Source: Roseateles_B flavus
Lineage (GTDB): Bacteria > Pseudomonadota > Gammaproteobacteria > Burkholderiales > Burkholderiaceae_C
Assembly: GCF_039872765.1 (NCBI RefSeq)
Contig: NZ_JBDPZC010000004.1
Coordinates: 1-64,000 of the forward strand
DNA length: 64,000 nucleotides
Direction of reading: 5' to 3'
Shown here: in pieces, positions 9,289 to 16,691 of the stretch
How positions within the stretch are numbered: position 1 is the first letter of the stretch
Layout of the letters: every line of letters starts with the position of its first letter
Position numbers and translations under genes: made by a program
The notes under the pieces: generated by a model
The model's database searches: none
Seen by the model: only the letters and a program-made list of their open reading frames with translations
Told to the model about the DNA's origin: nothing

Positions 9289-9831
9289 TCAGCGCGCGAG
9301 CCGTGCGGCAGCCCGCGCTGCCCACTCCGCGCGGCTGATCTCGTAGCGGCGCACGTCCATGTCATAGGCGCGGCTCAGGCCCACGTCGCGCATGCCGAGC
9401 CGCTCCATCACGCGCCAGGAGTTCTCGTTGTCGGGATGGCAGACCGAGACCAGCAGCTCGATGGGCTGGGTGCGGAAGGCGAAGTCGCCCATGGCCTGCG
9501 CGGCTTCGCTGGCCAGGCCGCGGCCCCAGCGGTCCTGACGCAGCCGCCAGCCGATCTCCAGCGGCTCGCCCACGATGCGGCCCAGGTGCTGGATGCAGCC
9601 GGCGCCGATGATCTCTCCGCTGTCCAGCTCGATGAAGCTCCACCACGAGAAGCCGTGCTCCGCCCAGCGGGCCTGCACGCGCTCGATGACGGCGTCGGTC
9701 TCCTCCTGCGTCTCGGGGCGGCCGCTGAGGTAGCGCATCACCACCGGGTCGCTGTTCAGGCGGTTCAGGCCCAGGCGATGGGCGGGGACCATGGGTTCCA
9801 GGCGCAGTCGGGGGGTGTGGAGGAGGCTCAT
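9289..9831 (-). CDS. GNAT family N-acetyltransferase (RimJ/RimL type)
   Basis: A 180-residue protein opening with TPRLRLEPMVPAHRLGLNRL, the usual beginning of RimJ/RimL-type GNAT enzymes. The acetyl-CoA-binding motif A is LRQDRWGRGLASEAAQAM, followed by NENSWRVMERLGM (motif B). These transfer acetyl groups from acetyl-CoA to protein N-termini or small amines; the substrate here is unknown. It lies 50 bp downstream of the serine hydrolase gene on the same strand and is likely co-transcribed with it. It converges with the sigma-54 activator, with only 6 bp between stop codons. Confidence 0.88.
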   Translation of the reverse strand: MSLLHTPRLRLEPMVPAHRLGLNRLNSDPVVMRYLSGRPETQEETDAVIERVQARWAEHGFSWWSFIELDSGEIIGAGCIQHLGRIVGEPLEIGWRLRQDRWGRGLASEAAQAMGDFAFRTQPIELLVSVCHPDNENSWRVMERLGMRDVGLSRAYDMDVRRYEISRAEWAARAAARLAR

Positions 9832-9881
9832 GGGGCGACTCTAGTGAAGCCGGGCGGCGCGGCCAAGGGTCATGGGGCGGC

Positions 9882-11036
9882 TCACGCGCGAGCCTTCCAC
9901 ACCAGGTCCCGGAGCGCGCGGCCCAGGTCCTCGGGCTTGAAGTCGCCCAGGTTGCCCAGCAGGATGAGGGCCCGGCCCTGCTCGGGGAAGCGCTCGAAGC
10001 GCACCGAGAAGCCCTCGCTCTGGCCCTCGTGCCAGACCTGCAGCCGGCCGGCTGGGTCGCGCTGGAAGTTCCAGCCCAGGCCGTAGGCATGCCCCTGCTC
10101 GGTGGGCACGCCCTGGGCCCAGAGCTTCTCGAACACGGCCCGGTAAGGCTTGAATGGGCCCCAGCCCTGCAGCGCGCGCTCCCACTGGATCATGTCCCGC
10201 AGGCTCATCTCGAAGCCGCCGCAGCCGGCCGCCATCCAGCTGCGCACGCCCGGCGGCTGCTCGGCACCGATGTCGACGATGCCACCGGGGCGGCGCTGGT
10301 GGGGCGCGGCCATGTCCGCGAAGCCGGGGGTGGGCGCCATCAGCCGTGCGCTCGTCATGCCCAGCGGTTCGAAGAGCCGCTGCGCCAGCACCTGCTCATA
10401 GGGGCGGCCGGCCAGGCGGCCGAGGGCGCTGGCCAGGAGGTTGTAGCCGATGTTGCTGTAGTGGCAGCGCTGCCCGGGCGGGCTCAGCAGGGGCTGGCGC
10501 CGGACGATGGGCAGCCACTCGGCCTCGCCATAGTTGCGCGGGAAGAGGGCCTGCACCTCGGGGTCGCTGAAGTCGACGTTCTTGGGCAGGCCGGCTGTGT
10601 GCTGCATCAGCTGCTGCAGCGTGATGGCCTGCCAGGACGCGGGCAGGTCCTCGATGAGATCGGCCAGGCGCTGCTCCAGGCGCAGCTGCCCGTCCTCCAC
10701 CATCAGCTGTGCGGCGCAGCACAGCAGGGGCTTGGAGAGGGAGCAGATGTCGAAGCGCAGGTCTTCGGTGACGGGGCGCTGACGCCCCACGTCGCCCCAG
10801 CCCAGGCCGCGGGCGTAGAGGGGTTCGCCGTGCTGCAGCAGGGCCAGCGCCAGGCCGGGCATCTGCTGGTCCTTCAGCCACTGCCGGGCATAGCGGTCCA
10901 TTCTGTCCAGGGATGCGGGGGAACGCGCGGGGGCCGCCTGTGCGTTGCCCAGCCCGAGCCCCAGTCCTGCACCCAAGCCCAGTCCGGCTGCCAGCCCCTG
11001 ACGCAAGACCTGACGCCTCGGCACCGTTGCATCCAT
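9882..11036 (-). CDS. Serine hydrolase, class C beta-lactamase-like, Tat-type signal
   Basis: A 384-residue exported hydrolase. The N-terminus has RRQVLRQ followed by a glycine/alanine/leucine-rich stretch and an AQA cleavage-like site, typical of Tat export. Catalytic motifs of the penicillin-binding/class C fold are present: SxxK as CSLSKPLL, YxN as YSNIGYN, and an HxG-type third motif in WHEGQSEGF. The family includes esterases, D-aminopeptidases and beta-lactamases; the HEG third motif instead of KTG favours an esterase or peptidase role over drug resistance. The gene starts a probable two-gene unit with the GNAT gene and is divergent from the ABC importer operon across a 320-bp regulatory region. 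Confidence 0.85.
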   Translation of the reverse strand: MDATVPRRQVLRQGLAAGLGLGAGLGLGLGNAQAAPARSPASLDRMDRYARQWLKDQQMPGLALALLQHGEPLYARGLGWGDVGRQRPVTEDLRFDICSLSKPLLCCAAQLMVEDGQLRLEQRLADLIEDLPASWQAITLQQLMQHTAGLPKNVDFSDPEVQALFPRNYGEAEWLPIVRRQPLLSPPGQRCHYSNIGYNLLASALGRLAGRPYEQVLAQRLFEPLGMTSARLMAPTPGFADMAAPHQRRPGGIVDIGAEQPPGVRSWMAAGCGGFEMSLRDMIQWERALQGWGPFKPYRAVFEKLWAQGVPTEQGHAYGLGWNFQRDPAGRLQVWHEGQSEGFSVRFERFPEQGRALILLGNLGDFKPEDLGRALRDLVWKARA

Positions 11037-11356
11037 CGCCCCTCCTCCCGCTTGGGCCCCGTTGTCTGCGAGGCAGACAGCCAGGGTCTTGTGTTTGAAG
11101 ATTGAACAGCGCTGTCCATGAATCGGTCATGGCCCAGCCTGGTTGCGCCCGGTGGGCGCGGGTCCACGGCCGGTGAAGCAGCCGTCGGCACGGATGGTAG
11201 GGGGGAGGGCGGGGCCCATGCGGAGGCTGGCGCTCGGGGTTTACGCGAGTTTGTGCGGGCTGTGGCGTCTGCGGGGCTGCGCCAGGCACGGGCCTTGCAC
11301 CATGATGGCCAGGCCCGGGCGCAGACTTCGGGCAGCCCCACAACAGGAGACACGAC
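11037..11356. other. Divergent intergenic region between serine hydrolase and ABC importer genes
   Basis: These 320 bp hold no convincing gene. The part near the importer contains the sigma-54-type promoter described separately and a good ribosome binding site (ACAGGAGA, 11342-11349) 7 nt before ATG 11357. CATGAATCGGTCATG near 11118 forms a short inverted repeat that could be an operator. No enhancer-like long palindrome was identified. Confidence 0.5.
11285..11298 (+). promoter_or_regulatory. Sigma-54 (-24/-12) promoter of the ABC importer operon
   Basis: GGCACGGGCCTTGC, with flanking A on the left and ACC on the right, matches the TGGCACG-N4-TTGCA consensus at nearly every position. GG and GC are separated by exactly 10 bases. 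Transcription would begin near 11310, giving a leader of about 47 nt with the ribosome binding site at 11342-11349. Sigma-54 control would be consistent with a nitrogen-related or catabolic uptake system and with the activator gene at 7786. Confidence 0.65.
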
Positions 11357-12553
11357 ATGCCCCTCATCCACCGCCGTGCGGCGAGCCTAGCCCTGATCGG
11401 CGCCTGCGCCCTGCCGGCCCTGCCTGCGCAGGCCGCCGGCAACGAGATCCGCATCGCCCACGTCTACTCCAAGACCGGCCCGCTGGAGGCCTATGGCAAG
11501 CAGACGCAGACCGGCCTGATGATGGGCCTGGACTACGCCACCGGCGGCACCATGACCGTCAACGGGAAGAAGCTGGTGGTGATCGAGAAGGACGACCAGG
11601 GCAAGCCCGACGTGGGCAAGAGCCTGCTGGCCGCGGCCTACGGCGACGACAAGGCCGACATCGCCGTCGGCCCCTCGTCCAGCGGCGTGGCCCTGGCCCT
11701 GCTGCCCGTGGCCGAGGAGTACAAGAAGATCCTGCTGGTGGAGCCGGCCGTGGCCGACGCCATCACCGGCGAGAAGTGGAACAAGTACATCTTCCGCACC
11801 GGCCGCAACAGCTCGCAGGACGCCATCGCCAACGCGGTCGCCCTGGACAAGCCCGGCACCGTGATCGCCACCCTGGCCCAGGACTACGCCTTCGGCCGCG
11901 ACGGCGTGAAGGCCTTCAGGGACGCGATCAAGAAGGCCAAGCTGGTGCACGAGGAGTACCTGCCCACCAACACGACGGACTTCACCGCCGGTGCCCAGCG
12001 CCTGATCGACAAGCTCAAGGACCAGCCCGGCCGCAAGGTGATCTTCATCATCTGGGCCGGCGGCGGCAACCCCTTCAAGATCGCCGACCTGGACCTGAAG
12101 CGCTACGGCATCGAGATCGCCACGGGCGGCAACATCCTGCCGGCCATGGTGGCCTACAAGCAGTTCCCCGGCATGGAGGGCGCCAGCTACTACTACTTCG
12201 GCATGCCCAAGAACCCGGTCAATGAATGGCTGGTGGCCAACCATTACAAGCAGTTCAAGTCGCCGCCGGACTTCTTCACCGCGGGCGGCATGACGGCGGC
12301 CATCGCCCTCGTGGAAGCCCTCAAGAAGACGGGCGGCGAGACCGGCACCAACAAGCTGATCAAGGCCATGGAAGGCATGAGCTTCGAGACGCCCAAGGGC
12401 CGCATGACTTTCAGGCCTGAAGACCACCAGGCCCTGCAGTCCATGTACCACTTCAAGATCAAGGTGGACAAGGCGTTTGAGTGGGGGGTGCCAGAGCTGG
12501 TGCGGGAGATCAAGCCGGAGGAGATGCAAGTCCCGCTCCGCAACAAGCGCTAG
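11357..12553 (+). CDS. ABC transporter periplasmic substrate-binding protein, branched-chain amino acid (LivK) family
   Basis: A 398-residue periplasmic binding protein. A Sec signal peptide (residues 1-27, ending LPALPAQA) precedes a two-lobed type I binding fold starting NEIRIAHVYSKTGPLEAYG. Further markers are VGPSSSGVALALLPVAEE and FRTGRNSSQDAIANAV, a serine-rich binding-site segment. It delivers its ligand to the permease and ATPase subunits encoded downstream. The family takes branched-chain amino acids, amides, urea or aromatic acids, and sequence alone does not settle the ligand here. It is the first gene of the operon and is separated from the ATPase gene by 282 bp holding two palindromic repeats, which probably lets it be made in excess over the membrane components. 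Confidence 0.9.
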   Translation: MPLIHRRAASLALIGACALPALPAQAAGNEIRIAHVYSKTGPLEAYGKQTQTGLMMGLDYATGGTMTVNGKKLVVIEKDDQGKPDVGKSLLAAAYGDDKADIAVGPSSSGVALALLPVAEEYKKILLVEPAVADAITGEKWNKYIFRTGRNSSQDAIANAVALDKPGTVIATLAQDYAFGRDGVKAFRDAIKKAKLVHEEYLPTNTTDFTAGAQRLIDKLKDQPGRKVIFIIWAGGGNPFKIADLDLKRYGIEIATGGNILPAMVAYKQFPGMEGASYYYFGMPKNPVNEWLVANHYKQFKSPPDFFTAGGMTAAIALVEALKKTGGETGTNKLIKAMEGMSFETPKGRMTFRPEDHQALQSMYHFKIKVDKAFEWGVPELVREIKPEEMQVPLRNKR

Positions 12554-12555
12554 TC

Positions 12556-12785
12556 GCTCGGCTACTGCGCGAACGCTGGCCGTCGTTGCGGGTCCTCCCA
12601 AAGATCCTCACGACCCTCAAGGTCGCTCCGGTCTTGGGCCCCCCGCGCCTAGTCCAGCGTCCGCTCGCGGCTCGGCTACTGCGCGAACGCTGGCCGTCGT
12701 TGCGGGTCCTCCCAAAGATCCTCACGACCCTCAAGGTCGCTCCGGTCTTTGGGTCCCCCCGCGCCTAGTCCAGCGTCCGCTCGCT
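12556..12785 (+). repeat. Tandem duplication of a palindromic element (114 + 116 bp) inside the ABC importer operon
   Basis: Copy 1 is 12556-12669 and copy 2 is 12670-12785. They are identical except for two inserted Ts in copy 2 and the last base. Each copy is a nested imperfect palindrome: outer arms GCGAACGCTGG and CCAGCGTCCGC (12569-12579 with 12654-12664 in copy 1), middle arms CCCAAAGA with TCTTTGGG, and inner arms CGACC and GGTCG around loop CTCAA. In copy 1 the right middle arm lacks one T. The block starts 2 nt after the binding-protein stop codon. Short reading frames across it are spurious. A diverged relative occupies 55908-56019 after groES. Confidence 0.9.
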
Positions 12786-12835
12786 ACGCCTCGGGCTCTG
12801 GAAGCTGGGGGGTGCACTTCGTATGTGGAGTTGTT

Positions 12836-13603
12836 GTGCTTGAAACTCGGAATCTGACGATACGGTTCGGTGGGCATGTGGCCGTCGACCACGTCTCCTG
12901 CGCTTTTGCGCCGGGCTCGCTGACGGCCATCGTGGGGCCCAACGGGGCGGGCAAGACGACCTACTTCAACCTGATCTCGGGGCAGTTGCCGGCGAGTGAG
13001 GGTCAGGTCTTGCTCGATGGCGAGGACCTGAGCGCGCTGTCGGCGCCGCTGCGCACGCGCAAGGGGCTGGGGCGGGCCTTTCAGCTGACGCAACTGTTCC
13101 CGCACCTGCCGGTGCTGGAGAACGTGCGGCTGGCGGTGCAGGCGCGCCAGGGCCTGGGCCTGAAGATGCTGTCGGTGTGGGTGAATCACAAGGCGCTGAT
13201 CGAGGAGTCGATGGCGCTGCTGGAGCGGGTGCGGCTGGCGTCCAAGTCGGGCGCCCTGGCCGCCAGCCTGCCGCATGGCGACCAGCGCAAGCTGGAGGTG
13301 GCGGTGCTGATGGCGCTGCAGCCCAAGGTCTTCATGTTCGACGAGCCCACCGCCGGGATGAGCGTGGACGAGGTGCCGGTGGTGCTGGACCTGATCCGCG
13401 AGCTCAAGCGGGAAGGGCGGCACACGATCCTGCTGGTGGAGCACAAGATGGACGTGGTGCGCGAGCTGGCGGACCGCGTCATCGTGCTGCACCAGGGCGC
13501 CCTGGTGGCAGACGGCGCGCCGGGCGAGGTCATGGCCCTGCCGGTGGTGCAGGAGGCCTACCTGGGCGTGGCCGCGGGCCGTGCCGAGGAGGTCGCGGCA
13601 TGA
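12836..13603 (+). CDS. ABC transporter ATP-binding protein, LivG-type
   Basis: A 255-residue ATPase that would power import by hydrolysing ATP at the cytoplasmic face of the permease pair. Walker A is GPNGAGKTTYF, the family-specific signature region is AASLPHGDQRKLEVAVLMAL in place of LSGGQ (LivG proteins often have variants here), and Walker B is KVFMFDEPTAGM. The start is taken as GTG 12836, with GGAG at 12827-12830, because upstream sequence in frame is repeat and gives no homology; the resulting length is normal for LivG. It overlaps the next ATPase gene by ATGA. The codons for GQVLL contain the recurrent string GGTCAGGTCTTGCT. Confidence 0.92.
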   Translation: MLETRNLTIRFGGHVAVDHVSCAFAPGSLTAIVGPNGAGKTTYFNLISGQLPASEGQVLLDGEDLSALSAPLRTRKGLGRAFQLTQLFPHLPVLENVRLAVQARQGLGLKMLSVWVNHKALIEESMALLERVRLASKSGALAASLPHGDQRKLEVAVLMALQPKVFMFDEPTAGMSVDEVPVVLDLIRELKREGRHTILLVEHKMDVVRELADRVIVLHQGALVADGAPGEVMALPVVQEAYLGVAAGRAEEVAA

Positions 13604-14346
13604 AGGCCCTGCTCGAACTGCGCGGGGTGCAGACCCACATCGGCGCGTATCACATCCTGCATGGCGTGGACCTGGTGGTGCCCGAGGGCGAGCTGACCCT
13701 GCTGCTGGGCCGCAACGGCGCCGGCAAGACCACCACGCTGCGCAGCATCATGGGCCTGTGGCAGGCGAGCAAGGGTCAGGTCTTGCTGGACGGCCAGGCC
13801 ATCGGCGGCCCCGGCGCGCAGCTGGCCACGCCGGAGATCGCCCGCCGCAGCATTGCCTACGTGCCCGAGAACATGGGCATCTTCGGCGCGCTCAGCGTGG
13901 CGGAGAACCTGCTGCTGGCGGCGCGCGAGGCCCGTCGCATCGAGCAGCTGGACGCCGAGCGCCTGGACTGGCTCTTCGGCCTCTTCCCGGCGCTGAAGAA
14001 GTTCTGGCACTACCCGGCGGGCAAGCTCTCGGGCGGGCAGAAGCAGATGCTGGCCATCGCCCGTGCCCTGATCGAGCCGCGCCGCCTGCTGCTGATCGAC
14101 GAGCCGTCGAAGGGCCTGGCGCCGGCCATCGTGCAGAACCTGATCGAGTCCCTGCAGGCACTCAAGCGCAGCCGCACCACGGTGCTGCTGGTGGAGCAGA
14201 ACTTCCACATGGCCCGCCAGCTGGGTGACAGCGTGGCGGTGATGGACGACGGCCGCGTGGTCCACGCCGGCCGCATGGCCGACCTGGCTGCCGACGAGGC
14301 CCTGCAGCAGCGCCTGCTGGGGCTCTCGCTGGCGGCGCATCAATGA
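13600..14346 (+). CDS. ABC transporter ATP-binding protein, LivF-type
   Basis: A 248-residue second ATPase of the importer. Walker A is GRNGAGKTTTLRSIMG, the ABC signature is KLSGGQKQMLAIARAL, Walker B is LLLIDEPSKGLAP, and the switch histidine region is replaced by EQNF as in normal LivF (VEQNFHMA). The start ATG overlaps the LivG stop codon, so translation is coupled and the pair is made in equal amounts. The downstream permease starts 10 nt after the stop. At the position aligned with LivG it also carries the string GGGTCAGGTCTTGCTG (13773-13788). Confidence 0.93.
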   Translation: MKALLELRGVQTHIGAYHILHGVDLVVPEGELTLLLGRNGAGKTTTLRSIMGLWQASKGQVLLDGQAIGGPGAQLATPEIARRSIAYVPENMGIFGALSVAENLLLAAREARRIEQLDAERLDWLFGLFPALKKFWHYPAGKLSGGQKQMLAIARALIEPRRLLLIDEPSKGLAPAIVQNLIESLQALKRSRTTVLLVEQNFHMARQLGDSVAVMDDGRVVHAGRMADLAADEALQQRLLGLSLAAHQ

Positions 14347-14356
14347 GGAGGGACGC

Positions 14357-15388
14357 ATGAGTATCCCCATGACGACCGCGGGTGCGCCCGCACGCAGCGG
14401 CGGCCCGCGCCTGAACGTGGACTGGCAGCCGCTGGCCCTGCTGCTGGGCCTGATGGCCCTGGCCCTGCCGCTGATGGGCAGCGCCTCCAGCTGGGCCACC
14501 CTGACCCTGGCCGGCCTGGCCATGGGCCTGATCATCTTCATCATCGCCTCGGGCCTGACCCTGGTCTTCGGCCTGATGGACGTGCTGAACTTCGGCCACG
14601 GCGTGTTCATCGCCCTGGGCGCCTTCATGGCCACCACGGTGATGGGCGGCATGAGCGCCTGGACGGGCGAGGGCAGCAGTCTGGCCGCCAACCTCGTGGC
14701 CGTGGGCCTGGCCAGCCTGGCCGGCATGGCGGTGGCTGGCGCGGCGGGCCTGGTCTTCGAGCGCGTGCTGGTGCGGCCGGTCTACGGCATGCATCTCAAG
14801 CAGATCCTGATCACCATGGGCGGCATGATCATCGGCGAGGAGTGCATCAAGCTGCTGTGGGGCGCGCAGCTGGTGCCGCTGCCGGTGCCGGAGGGGCTGC
14901 GCGGCTCGCTGCTGCTGGGTGAGGTCGCCATCGAGAAGTTCCGGTTGCTGGCCGTGGTGCTGGGCCTGGCGGTGTTCGCGAGCCTGCTGTGGGTGCTCAA
15001 CCGGACCAAGCTCGGGCTGCTGATCCGCGCCGGCGTGCAGGACCGCGAGATGGTGGAGAGCCTGGGCTACCGCATCCGGCGGCTCTTCGTGGCCGTCTTC
15101 GTCGCGGGTTCGGCGCTGGCCGGCCTGGGCGGGGTGATGTGGGGGCTGTACCAGCAGGGCGTCACGCCACAGATCGGGGCGCAGGTCAACACGCTGATCT
15201 TCATCGTCATCATCATCGGCGGCCTGGGCTCGACCCTGGGCTGCTTCGTCGGCGCGCTGGCAGTGGGCCTGATGGCCAACTACTGCGGCTTCCTGTTCCC
15301 CAAGGCGGCGCTGTTCTCCAGCATCGGGCTCATGGTGGCGGTGCTGATGTGGCGGCCCCAGGGCCTCTATCCCGTGGGAGCCAGATGA
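14357..15388 (+). CDS. ABC transporter permease, LivH-type
   Basis: A 343-residue integral membrane protein with about eight hydrophobic segments. The characteristic block SGLTLVFGLMDVLNFGHG near residues 65-80 identifies the LivH branch, and FGLMDVLNFGHGVFIALGAF is the typical substrate-channel region. The segment RAGVQDREMVESLGYRIRRL is the cytoplasmic coupling helix that contacts the ATPase. It follows LivF after 10 nt with GAGG just before the ATG. The N-terminus is slightly longer than usual (about 20 extra residues before the first membrane segment). A 199-bp spacer with hairpin repeats separates it from the second permease. Confidence 0.92.
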   Translation: MSIPMTTAGAPARSGGPRLNVDWQPLALLLGLMALALPLMGSASSWATLTLAGLAMGLIIFIIASGLTLVFGLMDVLNFGHGVFIALGAFMATTVMGGMSAWTGEGSSLAANLVAVGLASLAGMAVAGAAGLVFERVLVRPVYGMHLKQILITMGGMIIGEECIKLLWGAQLVPLPVPEGLRGSLLLGEVAIEKFRLLAVVLGLAVFASLLWVLNRTKLGLLIRAGVQDREMVESLGYRIRRLFVAVFVAGSALAGLGGVMWGLYQQGVTPQIGAQVNTLIFIVIIIGGLGSTLGCFVGALAVGLMANYCGFLFPKAALFSSIGLMVAVLMWRPQGLYPVGAR

Positions 15389-15587
15389 CCCACCCCCTAC
15401 GCGCTTCGCGCCCTTGCCGGGCGCACCGGGCCATAGCCCCGGCCCTTCAGCAGGCACAAACGGCAAGCCGTTTGAGTCCGGCCTCAGCCCCCTCGAGGGG
15501 GCGAGCCCGATGGCCCGGCGAAGCCGGATCCACGGACTCTGCTCGGGGGCTGTGGCGCCGTGCATATGATCGACTCGGAGTTCAGGC
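15389..15587. repeat. Cluster of REP-like hairpins between the two permease genes
   Basis: This spacer holds several perfect short palindromes: CGCG-CTT-CGCG near 15400, AAACGGC-AA-GCCGTTT at 15458-15473, GCCCCCTCGAGGGGGC at 15487-15502 and CCGGC-GAA-GCCGG at 15515-15527. The last 13-mer is identical to the hairpin found in all four units of the tandem array at 25663-26143. No coding potential was seen. Such structures inside an operon can stabilise upstream mRNA or reduce downstream expression. Confidence 0.7.
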
Positions 15588-16691
15588 ATGAGCCTCATTC
15601 ACGCAATGCTTTCCCATGACCTGCCGCGCAGCCGCCTGCTGGCCGCGCTGCTGGTGGCCTGCGTGCTGGGCCTGCTGCTGACGCCCTTTCTCTTTCCCGG
15701 CATCAAGGCGCTGAACGTGGCGGCCAAGATCCTCGTGTTCATCGTGCTGGTGGCCAGCTACGACCTGCTGCTGGGCTACACGGGCATCGTCAGCTTCGCC
15801 CATACGCTGTTCTTCGGCATCGGGGCCTATGGCGTGGCCATCGCCAGCAACCAGATGGGGCCGGGCTGGCCGGCGCTGGCTGCGGGCGTGGGCGCGGCCC
15901 TGGGCCTGAGCCTGCTCCTGTCCCTGCTGGTCGGGCTGTTCTCGCTGCGGGTCAAGGCGCTGTTCTTCGCGATGATCACCATGGCCGTGGCCTCGGCCTT
16001 CCTGGGCCTGGCCTCGCAGCTGTCCGAGTTCACCGGCGGCGAGGACGGCCTCAGCTTCCAGGTGCCCGAGCTGCTGCAGCCGGGCACGGAGTTCCTGGAG
16101 GAGCCCTTCCTCGGGGCCAGCATCGACGGGCGCTTCGCGGCCTACTACCTGCTGTGCGCCTGCACCCTCGCGCTGACCCTGCTGCTGCTGCGCATCGTCA
16201 ACTCGCCCTTCGGCCGCGTGCTGCAGGCCATCCGCGAGAACGACTTCCGGGCCGAGGCCATCGGCTACCGGACCGTGGTCTACCGTGTCTGGGCCAATGT
16301 GCTGGCGGCGCTGTTCGCGACCCTGGCCGGCGCCATGCTGGCCGTCTGGCTGCGCTACAACGGGCCGGACACCTCGCTCTCGCTGGAGCTGATGCTGGAC
16401 GTGCTGCTGATCTGCGTGATCGGCGGCATGGGCAGCGTTTACGGCGCGGTGGTGGGCAGCGTGCTCTTCATGGGCGCGCAAGCCTATCTGCAGGACCTGA
16501 TGCGCCTGGGCGCCACGGCAGTGGAGGGCGTGCCCGTGCTGGCACAGCTGGTCTCGCCGGACCGCTGGCTGCTGTGGCTGGGCCTGCTTTTCGTGCTGGC
16601 GGTCTACCACTTTCCGGCCGGCATCGTCGGCGGCCTGCGGCTGCGGGCCGCGCGCCGCGCGCTGGCGGCCCTGAGCAAGGAGCAGGCATGA
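15588..16691 (+). CDS. ABC transporter permease, LivM-type
   Basis: A 367-residue integral membrane protein with eight or more hydrophobic segments. LivM markers are ASYDLLLGYTGIVSFAHTLF near residues 55-75 and the coupling-helix block LQAIRENDFRAEAIGYR near 205. It forms the translocation channel with the LivH-type permease. Its stop overlaps the start of the alpha/beta hydrolase gene by ATGA, so the hydrolase is part of the same operon. A GGAG-containing site (15578-15581, CTCGGAGTTCAGGC) precedes the ATG. Confidence 0.92.
   Translation: MSLIHAMLSHDLPRSRLLAALLVACVLGLLLTPFLFPGIKALNVAAKILVFIVLVASYDLLLGYTGIVSFAHTLFFGIGAYGVAIASNQMGPGWPALAAGVGAALGLSLLLSLLVGLFSLRVKALFFAMITMAVASAFLGLASQLSEFTGGEDGLSFQVPELLQPGTEFLEEPFLGASIDGRFAAYYLLCACTLALTLLLLRIVNSPFGRVLQAIRENDFRAEAIGYRTVVYRVWANVLAALFATLAGAMLAVWLRYNGPDTSLSLELMLDVLLICVIGGMGSVYGAVVGSVLFMGAQAYLQDLMRLGATAVEGVPVLAQLVSPDRWLLWLGLLFVLAVYHFPAGIVGGLRLRAARRALAALSKEQA

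Noticed and set aside
12477..12857. Frames with repeated peptide blocks over the duplicated palindrome
   Set aside because: They arise from reading the two repeat copies; start contexts are poor and the LivG-type start at 12836 explains the real gene.
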